Shown: positions 23,446 through 32,037 of the stretch, piece by piece
Position numbering within the stretch: position 1 is the first letter of the stretch
Layout: every line of letters starts with the position of its first letter
Assembly: GCA_009991965.1 (NCBI GenBank)
Contig: JAACWQ010000003.1
Coordinates: 79,274 to 119,692 of the forward strand
From: Minisyncoccota bacterium
Lineage (GTDB): Bacteria > Patescibacteriota > Microgenomatia > UBA1400 > PJMF01
Length of the DNA stretch: 40,419 nt
Reading direction: 5' to 3'
The notes under the pieces: generated by a model
Told to the model about the DNA's origin: nothing
The model's input: the letters and a program-made list of their open reading frames with translations, nothing else
Database searches by the model: none
Made by a program: the position numbers and the translations under genes

Positions 23446-23752
23446 TGGGGTTACCCCTTCTTCAGCTATATTCTTATATTCTAGGTCAATATACTTTTGA
23501 TATATCAGCACAACCTAGGATGTAAGAACTTACTTATTACATATTCAATCATTATTTAATGCGTACACAGTTAATATCAAATACGTAATAAAGGTTGATT
23601 TAGTAGCGTATTGATGCTGTTACAGACAATAATAATTGATTTATACTCTGTGCAAGTAATAGGGTATGCTTTTCGAGATTAAGATGTCAACTACTTCATA
23701 CTATAACAAATAATATAAGATACTTTATATTCTTTGTTGTAGCAAGAAAAAA
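23446..23752. promoter_or_regulatory. AT-rich regulatory spacer before the TasA cluster
   Basis: Three hundred bases without a supported gene and much richer in A/T than the flanks. It contains the 10-base palindrome TGATATATCA (23498-23507) enclosed by the inverted repeat CTAGGT (23481-23486) / ACCTAG (23513-23518). This nested symmetry close to the start of tasA looks like an operator. I cannot assign -35/-10 boxes with confidence because several TATA-like strings overlap. Confidence 0.45.
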
Positions 23753-24847
23753 TTACTTCTTACGGATAACCAACATCCAAAAGGAAAACAACGATACTAT
23801 GACTAAAAGGTGCGGGGTGAAATCTTGGCTACTTGGTTGATTTGTCATACCTGCCGATTCTTGAACAGCGTCATTCACCTCTCTCTCTTGCGACCCAAGC
23901 ACTTGTGGCTCTTCGACCAGTTCAGAGGCGATTGGTTTTTTGTCTTGTTTGCCAGAAACTTCTGCAGAATTTGAGTACTGCCCACGCGCACAATCTGCTA
24001 CGGGCAGCACACGATAGAACAGGTCGGTCTGCATATCTACCGCAAGTATGGTGTAGTTTGTAGCTGTGATGCCACGATGGCGAAATTGTTCCGAGTTTTC
24101 TTCCGAGCCAAACTCTAGCCAATACTCGCTTGCGCCAGTAATCGGTGACCAAGAAAAAGAGACTAAACCTCTGCTTTCATCAATCCTTGTTAGCACAAGC
24201 TTTGGCCTTTCCTGAGAGATATTTATAGAACACCCTTCAAGTGGAACCTCTACAATTTCCTGGGTGGGATTTGGCAACACTACGGCCGTTTCAGAAATTG
24301 GGAACAGCTCATCTTCTTGTAAACAGGTGATGGCAATAGCAATATCTGTTTGAGCATTGGTTCCCTGATATTGATTGTCAGCTCGCGGATCAAACGTGAT
24401 GGCAAGATCAAATTTTTCTATAGCCTTTGGTGGAAGCGACCAAAAATAACGGGCAAATGTTTCTGTTTGCAGCTGTAGGATATTCAGCGAAGTATTGTTT
24501 ACGACAGGAGATCCTAGCAACAATGCCCCATTATGAAAGACCTGTACTAAAAGCTTGTCAGCCAATACATTTTCCTGCGCACCAACTGTTTCTGTGAGAC
24601 GCAAATGCAATTGGCAAGCATGCAATTTATTCTCGTTCTTCACTTGTACGACGCGCGTAAATGACTGCCCTGGCACAATATTCTGCTCGGTAAATATTGG
24701 CACATTTTGTGTACCAAGCTGTTTGCAGATGCTTTGATTTTGACAAATAATTGCAAAATCTGGAGTAGCTGCGGCCACTGACGTACTGGTAAAAAACGAA
24801 CAAACAAAGAAAAACATTATCCAGAAAATAATTCGTTTGGTTTGCAT
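23753..24847 (-). CDS. Exported protein with Fn3-like domain and C-terminal membrane anchor
   Basis: 364 residues from MQTKRIIF at 24847, chosen because CATAGT lies 6 bases upstream and because a signal peptide (FWIMFFFVCSFFTSTSVAAA) follows directly; an ATG at 24865 is an alternative. The external region begins with beta strands containing several Cys. A fibronectin-III-like stretch appears at about residues 215-310 (PKLVLTRIDESRGLVSFSW, ASEYWLEFG, TDLFYRVLPV). An acidic linker leads to a C-terminal helix and RKK. There is no LPXTG motif. Probably a surface protein of unknown role, divergent from the LCP gene. Confidence 0.6.
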   Translation of the reverse strand: MQTKRIIFWIMFFFVCSFFTSTSVAAATPDFAIICQNQSICKQLGTQNVPIFTEQNIVPGQSFTRVVQVKNENKLHACQLHLRLTETVGAQENVLADKLLVQVFHNGALLLGSPVVNNTSLNILQLQTETFARYFWSLPPKAIEKFDLAITFDPRADNQYQGTNAQTDIAIAITCLQEDELFPISETAVVLPNPTQEIVEVPLEGCSINISQERPKLVLTRIDESRGLVSFSWSPITGASEYWLEFGSEENSEQFRHRGITATNYTILAVDMQTDLFYRVLPVADCARGQYSNSAEVSGKQDKKPIASELVEEPQVLGSQEREVNDAVQESAGMTNQPSSQDFTPHLLVIVSLFSFWMLVIRKK

Positions 24848-24879
24848 AGAAAAACTATGAGGCATGGTACCATAAGCAG

Positions 24880-25959
24880 GTGAAATCATGGTTGCATAAC
24901 CCCTTTTTCTTGAGCTTACCAATAGTTTTTATTGTAACTATTGCAGGTACCATTTTTTTATCTACGCACCGCACAAGTTTGGGACAAAGTAACTCGCTCA
25001 CGGGAACTGCGCCACAGGTGCGGGATCTAGGAGATATTGGTGATCTGGCAGAAACAAAAAGTCTTGGGATTCTTTTGCTTGGCTACGGCGGACCAGGACA
25101 CTCTGGTGGCTTTTTGACCGACGTGATTCAGGTCCTACACATAGATTTTGCCAACCAAAAAGTTTCCCTCATCTCAATTCCGCGCGATCTCTGGGTCACA
25201 ACGCAAAGTGACAACACCGGTAAAATCAATGAAGCATTTGCAAAAGGCATAAGCGCTGGCAACTTTGGTTCCCAGCCAGGAGTTACAACCGTTAAACAGA
25301 TGGCGTCACAGGTCACGGGAGTTCCGATTGACTACTTTATCGGAATTGACTTTGTCGGACTGCAACGAGTGATTGGTGAAAAACTCCACGGCATCGACGT
25401 GATCGCTTCTGAAACACTCGATGATCTTTGGTATCCCGTGCGCGGACTAGAACTTGAGACGTGTGGCATGACCGCCGAAGAAGTAGCAGAAGTAAGCCAA
25501 AAATTTTCTGGCTTTGAGCTCGAGAAGCAATTTCCCTGTCGCTATGAGCATGTCTACTTTGCCGCAGGTCTCAACCACATGGAAGGTGGTGATGTTCTTG
25601 CCTTTGTCCGCTCTCGTCATGGCTCTGGTTCGGGTGACTTTTCTCGCAGCAAGCGGCAGCATGCAGTGCTGCAAGCAGTTGTCGAAAAGTTGCTTAAGCT
25701 CGATGCATTCGGCGACGCTGCAGCTTTTTTTGACTCAATCGCTAGTAATATCACGACAGACATCTCTGTAGAAGTTGCAACACAGTTTGCACCTCGGGCA
25801 TTAGCGGCTACGCAATTTCCAAGAAAGACCGTGATTCTGAGTACTGAAAATGTTTTAACCACAAGTAAATCGGCAACCGGACAATTTATTTTACTCCCAA
25901 AAACAGGCACAAATGACTGGCAATCTACACAAAATTTTGTTGAGGAACAAAGTAAGTAG
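24880..25959 (+). CDS. LytR-CpsA-Psr (LCP) family protein
   Basis: 359 residues from a GTG at 24880. A membrane helix (about 9-28) precedes the LCP domain: LGILLLGYGG, GFLTDVIQVLHI, VSLISIPRDLWV (conserved Arg and Asp), KINEAFAKG and later VLAFVRSRHGSGSGDFSRSKRQHAVLQAV, whose Arg residues bind pyrophosphate lipids. LCP enzymes move polyprenyl-linked glycopolymers onto peptidoglycan or proteins. TACCAT ends 6 bases before the start (weak -10). It converges with the ZIP gene with a gap of one base. Confidence 0.92.
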   Translation: MKSWLHNPFFLSLPIVFIVTIAGTIFLSTHRTSLGQSNSLTGTAPQVRDLGDIGDLAETKSLGILLLGYGGPGHSGGFLTDVIQVLHIDFANQKVSLISIPRDLWVTTQSDNTGKINEAFAKGISAGNFGSQPGVTTVKQMASQVTGVPIDYFIGIDFVGLQRVIGEKLHGIDVIASETLDDLWYPVRGLELETCGMTAEEVAEVSQKFSGFELEKQFPCRYEHVYFAAGLNHMEGGDVLAFVRSRHGSGSGDFSRSKRQHAVLQAVVEKLLKLDAFGDAAAFFDSIASNITTDISVEVATQFAPRALAATQFPRKTVILSTENVLTTSKSATGQFILLPKTGTNDWQSTQNFVEEQSK

Positions 25960-25960
25960 T

Positions 25961-26701
25961 TTAGTGGTGTGGAGTCAGGCTAATTACAACAAACATTACA
26001 AGAACACCAAGCAAAAGTGCAACAATTGATTCTTTTTTGTTAGTATTTTTTTGTGTTTGTGGCAAAAAATCTACTGCGCACAGATATAAAAATATTCCTG
26101 CTGTAGCCCCCAAAAGATGACCCTGCAATAGCTCGCTGGGATTAAATACAAAAATTAGAATGGCTCCCAAGAAAGTTGCGCAAGCTGATACGAGATTAAC
26201 CCAAATAATATGTTTTTTCTGCCAGCCTGCTTTGAGCAAAATACCAAAATCTCCAATCTCATGTGGGACTTCATGAAAAAAAGTTGAAAGCGCAGTAACA
26301 ACGCCCAAACCTGGATTAGCTAGATACGCTGCAGAAATTGCAACCCCATCAAGCAAATTGTGAATCGTGTCCCCAACTACTACCAACTTTGCAGAACTTT
26401 TATGCAGGTGGTTGTGTCCAGGATCATCATGATGATGCACATCCACTACAAAGACTTCCAAAACATACGCAGCCAAAAATGCGAGCAGTGTCGTCAATAA
26501 AACATCTGGACTCGCTAGCTCTAATGCCTCCGGAAGAACCCCAAGCAAGGCTACTGTCAAAAAAACTCCAGCTGCAAACGGGATTGAGTAGCGATTGAGA
26601 AACGCAGTCCACGATTTGATATACAGAAACGCAATACCACCAATCAAACCAGCAATGCTGCCCAAAGTTGTGAGTGCTACAAGTGGCCAAAATCCAGACA
26701 T
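25961..26701 (-). CDS. ZIP family metal transporter
   Basis: 246 residues with about eight helices. A His-rich loop (HHHDDPGHNHLH) lies between the third and fourth helices. The metal path motifs are DTIHNLLDGVAIS in TM4 and FFHEVPHEIGDFGILLKAGW in TM5, matching the HNxxD and HExPHExGD signatures of ZIPs. It should import Zn2+ or a related divalent metal. GATAAT lies 6 bases before the ATG. Confidence 0.93.
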   Translation of the reverse strand: MSGFWPLVALTTLGSIAGLIGGIAFLYIKSWTAFLNRYSIPFAAGVFLTVALLGVLPEALELASPDVLLTTLLAFLAAYVLEVFVVDVHHHDDPGHNHLHKSSAKLVVVGDTIHNLLDGVAISAAYLANPGLGVVTALSTFFHEVPHEIGDFGILLKAGWQKKHIIWVNLVSACATFLGAILIFVFNPSELLQGHLLGATAGIFLYLCAVDFLPQTQKNTNKKESIVALLLGVLVMFVVISLTPHH

Positions 26702-26707
26702 GTGGCT

Positions 26708-26713
26708 ATTATC
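26708..26713 (-). promoter_or_regulatory. -10 box GATAAT before the ZIP gene
   Basis: GATAAT (five of six matches) on the minus strand ends 6 bases before the ATG at 26701, again leaving no room for a ribosome site. Confidence 0.55.
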
Positions 26714-26729
26714 TCACATCTCGAGAAAC

Positions 26730-28145
26730 TTATTCTTTTGACGGAAGCAAGACAGCAATATCGCCGCTAACAAAATCAATTTCATCTTGGTAAACACGAT
26801 CTTTGGGTACCACGATCGTGTAAATCAAACCTCTGCCTACAGGCTCGTGACCAGCTACGCGGAACAATGAGTGAAAACCAAAATTCCAACCCAATGGAGT
26901 CATAAACGACAAACCAAATTCCCTGCCCGCTGCCTGTTCGACGATGTACTGCACCGCTCGTTCTTTATGAACCAAGGTTGCCATTTGCTCTGCATTTTGC
27001 CATCGATTATTTACTATGCCTATGTTGCGCACAAGTGAGTGCGATAGCACTGCAATAAGTATCAACCAACCAAGACGTCCATAAACTTTTGGTAATTGAA
27101 CCAGCAGTACAGGAATATAGAGAAAGAGCATAGCTCGAACTGCACCGAGATAGTACTCTGGGACTTGGGTTGGAAACGCAGAGTAATATAAAATCATTGT
27201 GATCAGCAACGTACTTAGAGTGGTAAAGTGAAAAACACCATCAGTAATAAGTTTTTTTCGAACTAATATATATGCAAATGTAACCGATACACCCAATGCA
27301 AAAAATCCAAGCAATTGCGGTTGGACGGGTATATCAAGCACACCTTCAAAAAAATCTATGATGATGTTTGTCATTATTGGCAACCTTGTCAAAAACTGAG
27401 ACTCATGCGGCTCTCCTCCAAAAAAAATAGCGAAAAGTTGCTTGGTCATCGCCCATTTACGCCAATACTCAAATAAAAACAGCGGAGTAGATGGAGCTAG
27501 AAATGCGAACAAACTTACTAATGAAATTTTTAATGAATACTGCATTTTTTTTCTCCAAATAAAGAGAAGTGCGACTACCATAAACCAAAGCGGAAAATGG
27601 GAAGGGTGCATGCTGGTAAACATCCCGAGGATAGCAGCTGATGGTAGCAGATACCACTGCTTTCGCTTCCAAAGTTTATATAAGCAGTACCAGAGCAATA
27701 CAATTAAACCATCGCTGCCAACTGTCGGCACCATCTGCCAATCGCCGGCCAATGAATAGTAGTTGATTGCACGCAAAGCAACTGCAAACAAAGCAACTCT
27801 CTGTGAGAACAGTTTATTACCAACAAAGTAATACGCCGCAATGGTTGCTAATCCCAAAACAACTGATCCAACAAATCCACCAATAGGTTGCCATTGAAAA
27901 GCAGCATAAAACGGTACCAACAAATAAAAATACAATGGGCCCATGAATAAACCCATTACAGAGAGTCCTTGCCCAACAAGACGAACTGGGTACTCCCGTA
28001 CGTCATAGACAAAATTTGTTACAAACTCTTGGTCAAAATCATAACTTGCCATATAGGGTAACTTATAAAAGCGAAGTGCCGCTGCAATTAGAAAAAAAAC
28101 AATAAATAACCAGTGTTTTTTGAGTGCTGTGAGCATGATTTTCAT
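26730..28145 (-). CDS. GT-C fold membrane glycosyltransferase-like protein
   Basis: 471 residues with about eleven helices. The first external loop (LPYMASYDFDQEFVTNFVYD) has the acidic pair expected for GT-C/ArnT/PMT-type enzymes, which move a sugar from a polyprenyl-phosphate carrier. The C-terminal part from about residue 400 is a soluble external domain. Family assignment below GT-C is not possible by eye. The ATG is 21 bases from the divergent FkbM start, with overlapping minus-strand GATTAT and plus-strand TATAAT candidates. It may act in surface glycan synthesis with the LCP and FkbM proteins. Confidence 0.7.
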   Translation of the reverse strand: MKIMLTALKKHWLFIVFFLIAAALRFYKLPYMASYDFDQEFVTNFVYDVREYPVRLVGQGLSVMGLFMGPLYFYLLVPFYAAFQWQPIGGFVGSVVLGLATIAAYYFVGNKLFSQRVALFAVALRAINYYSLAGDWQMVPTVGSDGLIVLLWYCLYKLWKRKQWYLLPSAAILGMFTSMHPSHFPLWFMVVALLFIWRKKMQYSLKISLVSLFAFLAPSTPLFLFEYWRKWAMTKQLFAIFFGGEPHESQFLTRLPIMTNIIIDFFEGVLDIPVQPQLLGFFALGVSVTFAYILVRKKLITDGVFHFTTLSTLLITMILYYSAFPTQVPEYYLGAVRAMLFLYIPVLLVQLPKVYGRLGWLILIAVLSHSLVRNIGIVNNRWQNAEQMATLVHKERAVQYIVEQAAGREFGLSFMTPLGWNFGFHSLFRVAGHEPVGRGLIYTIVVPKDRVYQDEIDFVSGDIAVLLPSKE

Positions 28146-28152
28146 TCTAACG

Positions 28153-28158
28153 TATAAT
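28153..28158 (+). promoter_or_regulatory. -10 box TATAAT before the FkbM gene
   Basis: A perfect TATAAT ends 8 bases before the GTG start at 28167. The implied transcript would begin at or within two bases of the start codon. Confidence 0.6.
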
Positions 28159-28166
28159 CAGATACC

Positions 28167-28841
28167 GTGCAAAACTCTCGCCTCGGCTCCTACACCGTGT
28201 ACTACAACAATTCGGAAGAATTTCATGAGCTCAAACGAGAAATTTTTACTACCCAAGTGTATTATCTTGAACTAGCAAATACCAAACCTACCATTTTGGA
28301 CGGCGGTGCACACATTGGACTTTCTACCCTCTACTTTAAACAACTTTATCCACAAGCGAAAATAGTTGCTCTCGAGCCTCTAGCAGAAAATGCCGTTTGC
28401 CTTGAAAAAAATATATATGAAAATCAACTGCAGGACGTGCAAACAATCCACGCTGTACTTGCTGAGCATGCTGGCACTATACAACTCAACTACGACAGCA
28501 GCGACGAACAATGGTTCTCTTCTGCAAGTGTCCGTGTTGGGGCTTGGAATGGTGCACAAAAAACTGCCGCCCGCACTGTGCCCGCAGTAACGCTCAATGC
28601 TTTTCTAGAAAAACAGCATTTTGATGTAGTCAAACTTGACATTGAAGGCGCAGAACTTGCCGTATTTAACGCAGCTAAAAACATGCTTACGGCTGCAGAT
28701 AACTACATCATTGAAGTACACGAAAGCAAACAAAACGAGCTACAACAACTTGAAAAATTGTTTATCAACCAACATTTTTCAATTTCGAAACAGCGCCTAA
28801 CTAAAGACGGCTTGTGGCTCTTGCAGGCAAGTAAAACGTAA
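28167..28841 (+). CDS. FkbM family SAM-dependent methyltransferase
   Basis: 224 residues from a GTG. The SAM-binding motif is ILDGGAHIGLSTLYF (motif I) followed by IVALEPLAENAVCLEKNI. Motif VVKLDIEGAELAVFNAA is the signature of FkbM enzymes, which methylate hydroxyls on sugars or polyketides. Beside a GT-C enzyme and an LCP protein, the target is probably a surface glycan. It ends 3 bases before the converging DipZ gene. Confidence 0.9.
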   Translation: MQNSRLGSYTVYYNNSEEFHELKREIFTTQVYYLELANTKPTILDGGAHIGLSTLYFKQLYPQAKIVALEPLAENAVCLEKNIYENQLQDVQTIHAVLAEHAGTIQLNYDSSDEQWFSSASVRVGAWNGAQKTAARTVPAVTLNAFLEKQHFDVVKLDIEGAELAVFNAAKNMLTAADNYIIEVHESKQNELQQLEKLFINQHFSISKQRLTKDGLWLLQASKT

Positions 28842-28844
28842 AAA

Positions 28845-30551
28845 TTACCCAAACGTAAACGCATATAGCTCGATCTCACCTTCGGGAAATGTCAACTCAA
28901 GTGTATGTCTTCCTGGCTCTGATAACTCGACAACCGAGTACAGCCTATCACTCGTGACCTGCACCGTGCCTTCAACAACGTCAGCACCAAAAAACTGTGG
29001 CTTGCCATCAACATGAACTTGGATTTTTGCAGTACCTGCAGTCTTTGGACGAGCAACTAAAAACACTGATTTGCTTGAAAAATTGAGTTGCAACTTGGCT
29101 CCCACGCTTGCAGCTGCATACTCAGGAGTGATCTGCCATGTGCCTGCAAGCGCAAACTGATCTCTTGGCATTATGGCGGGAGTCGTATACAAAGTTGTTA
29201 CATCTTGCAATACTTTTTCTGGTGACGCCAACGACTCCATGCGCGCATATCCCAAATAGGTCTCACGCGTTTGGGCATACGTTTGATAGGTAGGGTTTTC
29301 AACCACCTTTTCTGTGGTTAAACTACCCGCTTCTGTAAGCAACTCTTGGATAGCTGCTTCACTCTCATCGTACTTTCCCTCACCAAAGTGGGTATAACGA
29401 ATCTTACCTTCTGCATCAATGAGATATTTTGCAGGCCAATATCGATTGCTGTATGCACGCCAAATCGTAAACTCATTGTCTTGCACCACTGGATATGTCA
29501 AACCAAAATCTGAGATCGCCTTGGCAACATTGTTGGCATTCTTTTCAAACTCAAACTCAGGTGAGTGGATACCGATAACTACCAATCCATCATCTTGATA
29601 TTTCTCCCACCAATTTTGTATATACGGTAGGGTGCGCTGGCAGTTAATACATGAGTATGTCCAGAAATCCAATAAGACAACCTTACCGCGCAGATCAGCT
29701 AGCTGCAGTGCATCTATTGGTATTACAGCATTTGGCAAATTAAACCATGCCTGGCCTCCAAGTATTTCTGGCGCAACCTCACCTGTCGTTTTGACTTGTC
29801 TTTTGGAAAGACTTTTTTCGAGCTGCGTCTGAATTTGTGGAATATCTTCAAACTTTGTCAAGCCAACGCCATACTGCGGAAAAGCTTGTAATATATAAGT
29901 TTGGAATTTTCTATCTAGATTAAAGAATATTGCGATTGCTGTAGCCAGCATGAGTACCCCAAACGATTGTTGAATTGCAGCAGCGTTTTGCACCAACCAG
30001 GGAATTCGCTGCCGTGCAGTTGAGCCTGCCTGCAAAATTGTAAACATCGGTAGGGCAGTACCAAGTGCGTAGGCAAGCGTGATTAAAAAAGCCTGTGCAG
30101 TAACTGAGCCAACCAAAGCCAGACTGATGACGGCAGCCAAAATAGGACCAACACACGGTGTCCACAACACTCCAAGCGAAAGGCCAACAAGTATTCCACC
30201 GCCAAACCCTTGCTTATTGCTCACCGGAAATTTTGTCGTCAATCTACTCGCAACACGTTCAAGTGCCTCTTGCATCTTGTGCACCACGAGTGACAACCCA
30301 AAGAGCGCAAGCACTACAACTGAAAAGAGGCGCAGTGCATTTGCTCCAATCCCCAAAGCATTCACAAGACCGGAAAGAAAAAGGGTAAAGAAAGTGAAGC
30401 TAGCGATAAAGCCGATGACTATACCAACCGGTCGGCGCTTGCCCGACGTATCTGCAGTCGATGACAACAGGATTGGCAAAATTGGCAAGATACACGGCGA
30501 GAGTATTGTGACGAGTCCAGCAAAAAATGCGAACAACGTAAGTATCAACAT
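28845..30551 (-). CDS. DipZ-like protein: CcdA/DsbD membrane domain fused to thioredoxin-like domain
   Basis: 568 residues. Residues 1-220 form a CcdA-type membrane domain of six helices with the redox cysteines C20 (SPCILP) and C133 (TPCVGP). A linker leads to a TlpA/Thioredoxin-like domain (about 262-400) with active site C301-I-N-C304 and cis-Pro in YWPAKYLID. The C-terminal 150 residues are a beta-sandwich as in DipZ (Mycobacterium). The protein should carry electrons from cytoplasmic thioredoxin to extracellular partners. Start and the upstream stop touch without a gap, so it is in an operon with the thioredoxin gene. Confidence 0.92.
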   Translation of the reverse strand: MLILTLFAFFAGLVTILSPCILPILPILLSSTADTSGKRRPVGIVIGFIASFTFFTLFLSGLVNALGIGANALRLFSVVVLALFGLSLVVHKMQEALERVASRLTTKFPVSNKQGFGGGILVGLSLGVLWTPCVGPILAAVISLALVGSVTAQAFLITLAYALGTALPMFTILQAGSTARQRIPWLVQNAAAIQQSFGVLMLATAIAIFFNLDRKFQTYILQAFPQYGVGLTKFEDIPQIQTQLEKSLSKRQVKTTGEVAPEILGGQAWFNLPNAVIPIDALQLADLRGKVVLLDFWTYSCINCQRTLPYIQNWWEKYQDDGLVVIGIHSPEFEFEKNANNVAKAISDFGLTYPVVQDNEFTIWRAYSNRYWPAKYLIDAEGKIRYTHFGEGKYDESEAAIQELLTEAGSLTTEKVVENPTYQTYAQTRETYLGYARMESLASPEKVLQDVTTLYTTPAIMPRDQFALAGTWQITPEYAAASVGAKLQLNFSSKSVFLVARPKTAGTAKIQVHVDGKPQFFGADVVEGTVQVTSDRLYSVVELSEPGRHTLELTFPEGEIELYAFTFG

Positions 30552-31064
30552 TTACTGTAAATTCTCGAGTAGCTCTGCTACTTTACCACCATTCCACACT
30601 GCGACTTTATTGCCTTGAGCATCAATTTGCACATAGGTGTGCTGGTACGTCACGCCGTATTCTTCTACCAAAGCATTTTCTGCCTCATCTGTGTCACTGT
30701 CATTGTAATTGACGCGTAAAACAACTACATCTTTTGGAAGAGAATTTATATTTTCTTGGAAATCTTCGTCTGCTGGAACACAGGTCGGGCACCAATTTGC
30801 ATAGAAAAAGAGTACTCTGCGTTTGTCTACTGCTGCAACAAATTGTTCTGGCGAATATGCAATATATTGCTCACTCTTTGTCATGCTTTCTTTTTCCATA
30901 GCTGCATCTTCTTCCATCATTGCTTCCGTGTCTGCTGCCATGCTTTCCTGCTCCATCGCAGCTTGCTCCATGGCCACTTCTTTTTTTTGCGAAGTAAAAA
31001 GTATCCCGCCGATAAGGGCGCCCACCAACAATAAAACTACGAACGCCAGTGTTGAGTTTTTCAT
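30552..31064 (-). CDS. Membrane-anchored thioredoxin-like protein with Met/Glu-rich linker
   Basis: 170 residues from MKNSTLAF at 31064, with AAGGA 9 bases upstream; an extended start would overrun the promoter. A membrane helix (5-23) is followed by a linker (29-62) with seven Met and many Glu in a loose five-residue rhythm (AMEQA, AMEQE, SMAAD). The thioredoxin domain has W-C-P-T-C at 91-95. It would act outside the membrane as a partner of DipZ. The Met cluster may bind Cu(I) or absorb oxidants; this is a guess. Confidence 0.85.
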   Translation of the reverse strand: MKNSTLAFVVLLLVGALIGGILFTSQKKEVAMEQAAMEQESMAADTEAMMEEDAAMEKESMTKSEQYIAYSPEQFVAAVDKRRVLFFYANWCPTCVPADEDFQENINSLPKDVVVLRVNYNDSDTDEAENALVEEYGVTYQHTYVQIDAQGNKVAVWNGGKVAELLENLQ

Positions 31065-31087
31065 ATTCTGTAATTCCTTCTTGGAAC

Positions 31088-31117
31088 ATCCTACGCAATC
31101 AAGTAACAAAATGTCAA
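31088..31117 (-). promoter_or_regulatory. Promoter TTGACA-18-TAGGAT before the thioredoxin-dipZ operon
   Basis: A perfect -35 box (31112-31117, read on minus) and TAGGAT (31088-31093) are 18 bases apart, with the start codon 23 bases further. Here a real leader with a Shine-Dalgarno (AAGGA) is present, in contrast to most operon heads in the window. Confidence 0.7.
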
Positions 31118-31130
31118 GCCCACTTTACAT

Positions 31131-31490
31131 TTAGCTTGTGTAGTGTTGATATAACCGGGAAATTAGTTTTGCCAATACCATGCTCGCCAAACCGGCCAAT
31201 AACCAAGGATCAACTTCATGCATCGTAATTTGTGTGCCAATACCTGTTACTAATACCAGCGAACCAACAAAGAAAGACAATCTTCCTGCTTTATTGATGT
31301 GGATAGCTTCTCGCTCATCCTCCGCTCGTTCTCGCCACACAAAACTTAAAAATACTAAAAACAGACTAGCAAGCACAACTACGAGCACAGCTGTCATAGA
31401 CTTAGGCATCAAAAAGTGCATTGGATTTGCTGCAACAACAAGCACGAGCAGTAATACCAAACCAATAGCTAGTTCAAAACGCTGTTGCAT
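31131..31490 (-). CDS. DUF2178-like membrane protein paired with XRE regulator
   Basis: 119 residues, four probable helices (about 7-22, 33-51, 69-85 and 91-108) with a charged linker RERAEDEREAIHINKAGR. The charged sequence between helices and the companion HTH gene fit the DUF2178-HTH gene pair found in many bacteria and archaea. Function unknown; the pair is thought to be regulatory. It starts 2 bases after the regulator stop. Confidence 0.6.
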   Translation of the reverse strand: MQQRFELAIGLVLLLVLVVAANPMHFLMPKSMTAVLVVVLASLFLVFLSFVWRERAEDEREAIHINKAGRLSFFVGSLVLVTGIGTQITMHEVDPWLLAGLASMVLAKLISRLYQHYTS

Positions 31491-31492
31491 AA

Positions 31493-31696
31493 TTACTCCA
31501 ATTTGAATATACGCTCCACAGGGAGCTGAAAATACTGGGCAATTTTGAGTGCCAACAAAACTGATGGCGTGTAGTTGCCTTTTTCAATCGCAATAATGGT
31601 TTGTCGAGTTACTCCAACCGTGCGTGCTAGTGCTTCTTGTGTTAATTGTTTTTCTTGCCGCAAGACCTGTAGTGAATTATCCACCGACTCTGTCAT
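31493..31696 (-). CDS. XRE family HTH transcriptional regulator (YozG-like)
   Basis: 67 residues from the ATG at 31696; a TTG two codons earlier is less likely. Nearly the whole protein is a Cro/CI-type HTH: LRQEKQLTQEALARTVGVTRQTIIAIEKGNYTPSVLLALKIAQYF. These single-domain regulators normally control their own operon. TATACT ends 8 bases before the ATG. It is the first gene of the pair with the membrane protein. Confidence 0.92.
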   Translation of the reverse strand: MTESVDNSLQVLRQEKQLTQEALARTVGVTRQTIIAIEKGNYTPSVLLALKIAQYFQLPVERIFKLE

Positions 31697-31704
31697 ATCC
31701 AACT

Positions 31705-31710
31705 AGTATA
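31705..31710 (-). promoter_or_regulatory. -10 box TATACT before the XRE regulator
   Basis: TATACT on minus ends 8 bases before the ATG at 31696. No Shine-Dalgarno and no good -35 box are seen. Confidence 0.5.
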
Positions 31711-31731
31711 GCGTACAAAAAAAATGAGCTG

Positions 31732-31977
31732 CTAATTCCAAATGTTTCGAATTTGTCCTTGCACTTTACAGACACACTGGTCACCACTCAAAATATTGTG
31801 GTTATATCTGCGGAAGCTTCCATCTGCCTCTGAACAATCGGCCATACATGCAAGTTGCCCCGGCTCATACAATCGAGTTTGATACTTTTTGAGCATAAGA
31901 AGTGCGGCAGCGATAACAACAAAACCGGCTACTATGATCAGCTCTTGACCATGTCTGCTTGAGGTGAATAATTTCAT
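31732..31977 (-). CDS. Small membrane protein with Cys-rich tail
   Basis: 81 residues from MKLFTSSR at 31977. One helix (about 12-29, LIIVAGFVVIAAALLML) is followed by a short tail with four Cys in two pairs, LACMADCSE and QCVCKV. The Cys pairs could form disulfides or bind a metal. I do not recognise the family. It lies between a regulator and the redox genes, which is suggestive but not proof of a thiol role. Confidence 0.55.
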   Translation of the reverse strand: MKLFTSSRHGQELIIVAGFVVIAAALLMLKKYQTRLYEPGQLACMADCSEADGSFRRYNHNILSGDQCVCKVQGQIRNIWN

Positions 31978-31983
31978 ATACTC

Positions 31984-32012
31984 AGTATATAGAAAAATAA
32001 CATTCTTGTAAA
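31984..32012 (-). promoter_or_regulatory. Promoter TTTACA-17-TATACT, leaderless
   Basis: Read on minus, TTTACA (32007-32012), a 17-base spacer and TATACT (31984-31989) form a near-consensus sigma-70 type promoter, with only 6 bases between the -10 box and the ATG at 31977. It is one of the three best examples of the leaderless layout. Confidence 0.72.
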
Positions 32013-32037
32013 ACAATGGTATACGGCGGAAATTTAT

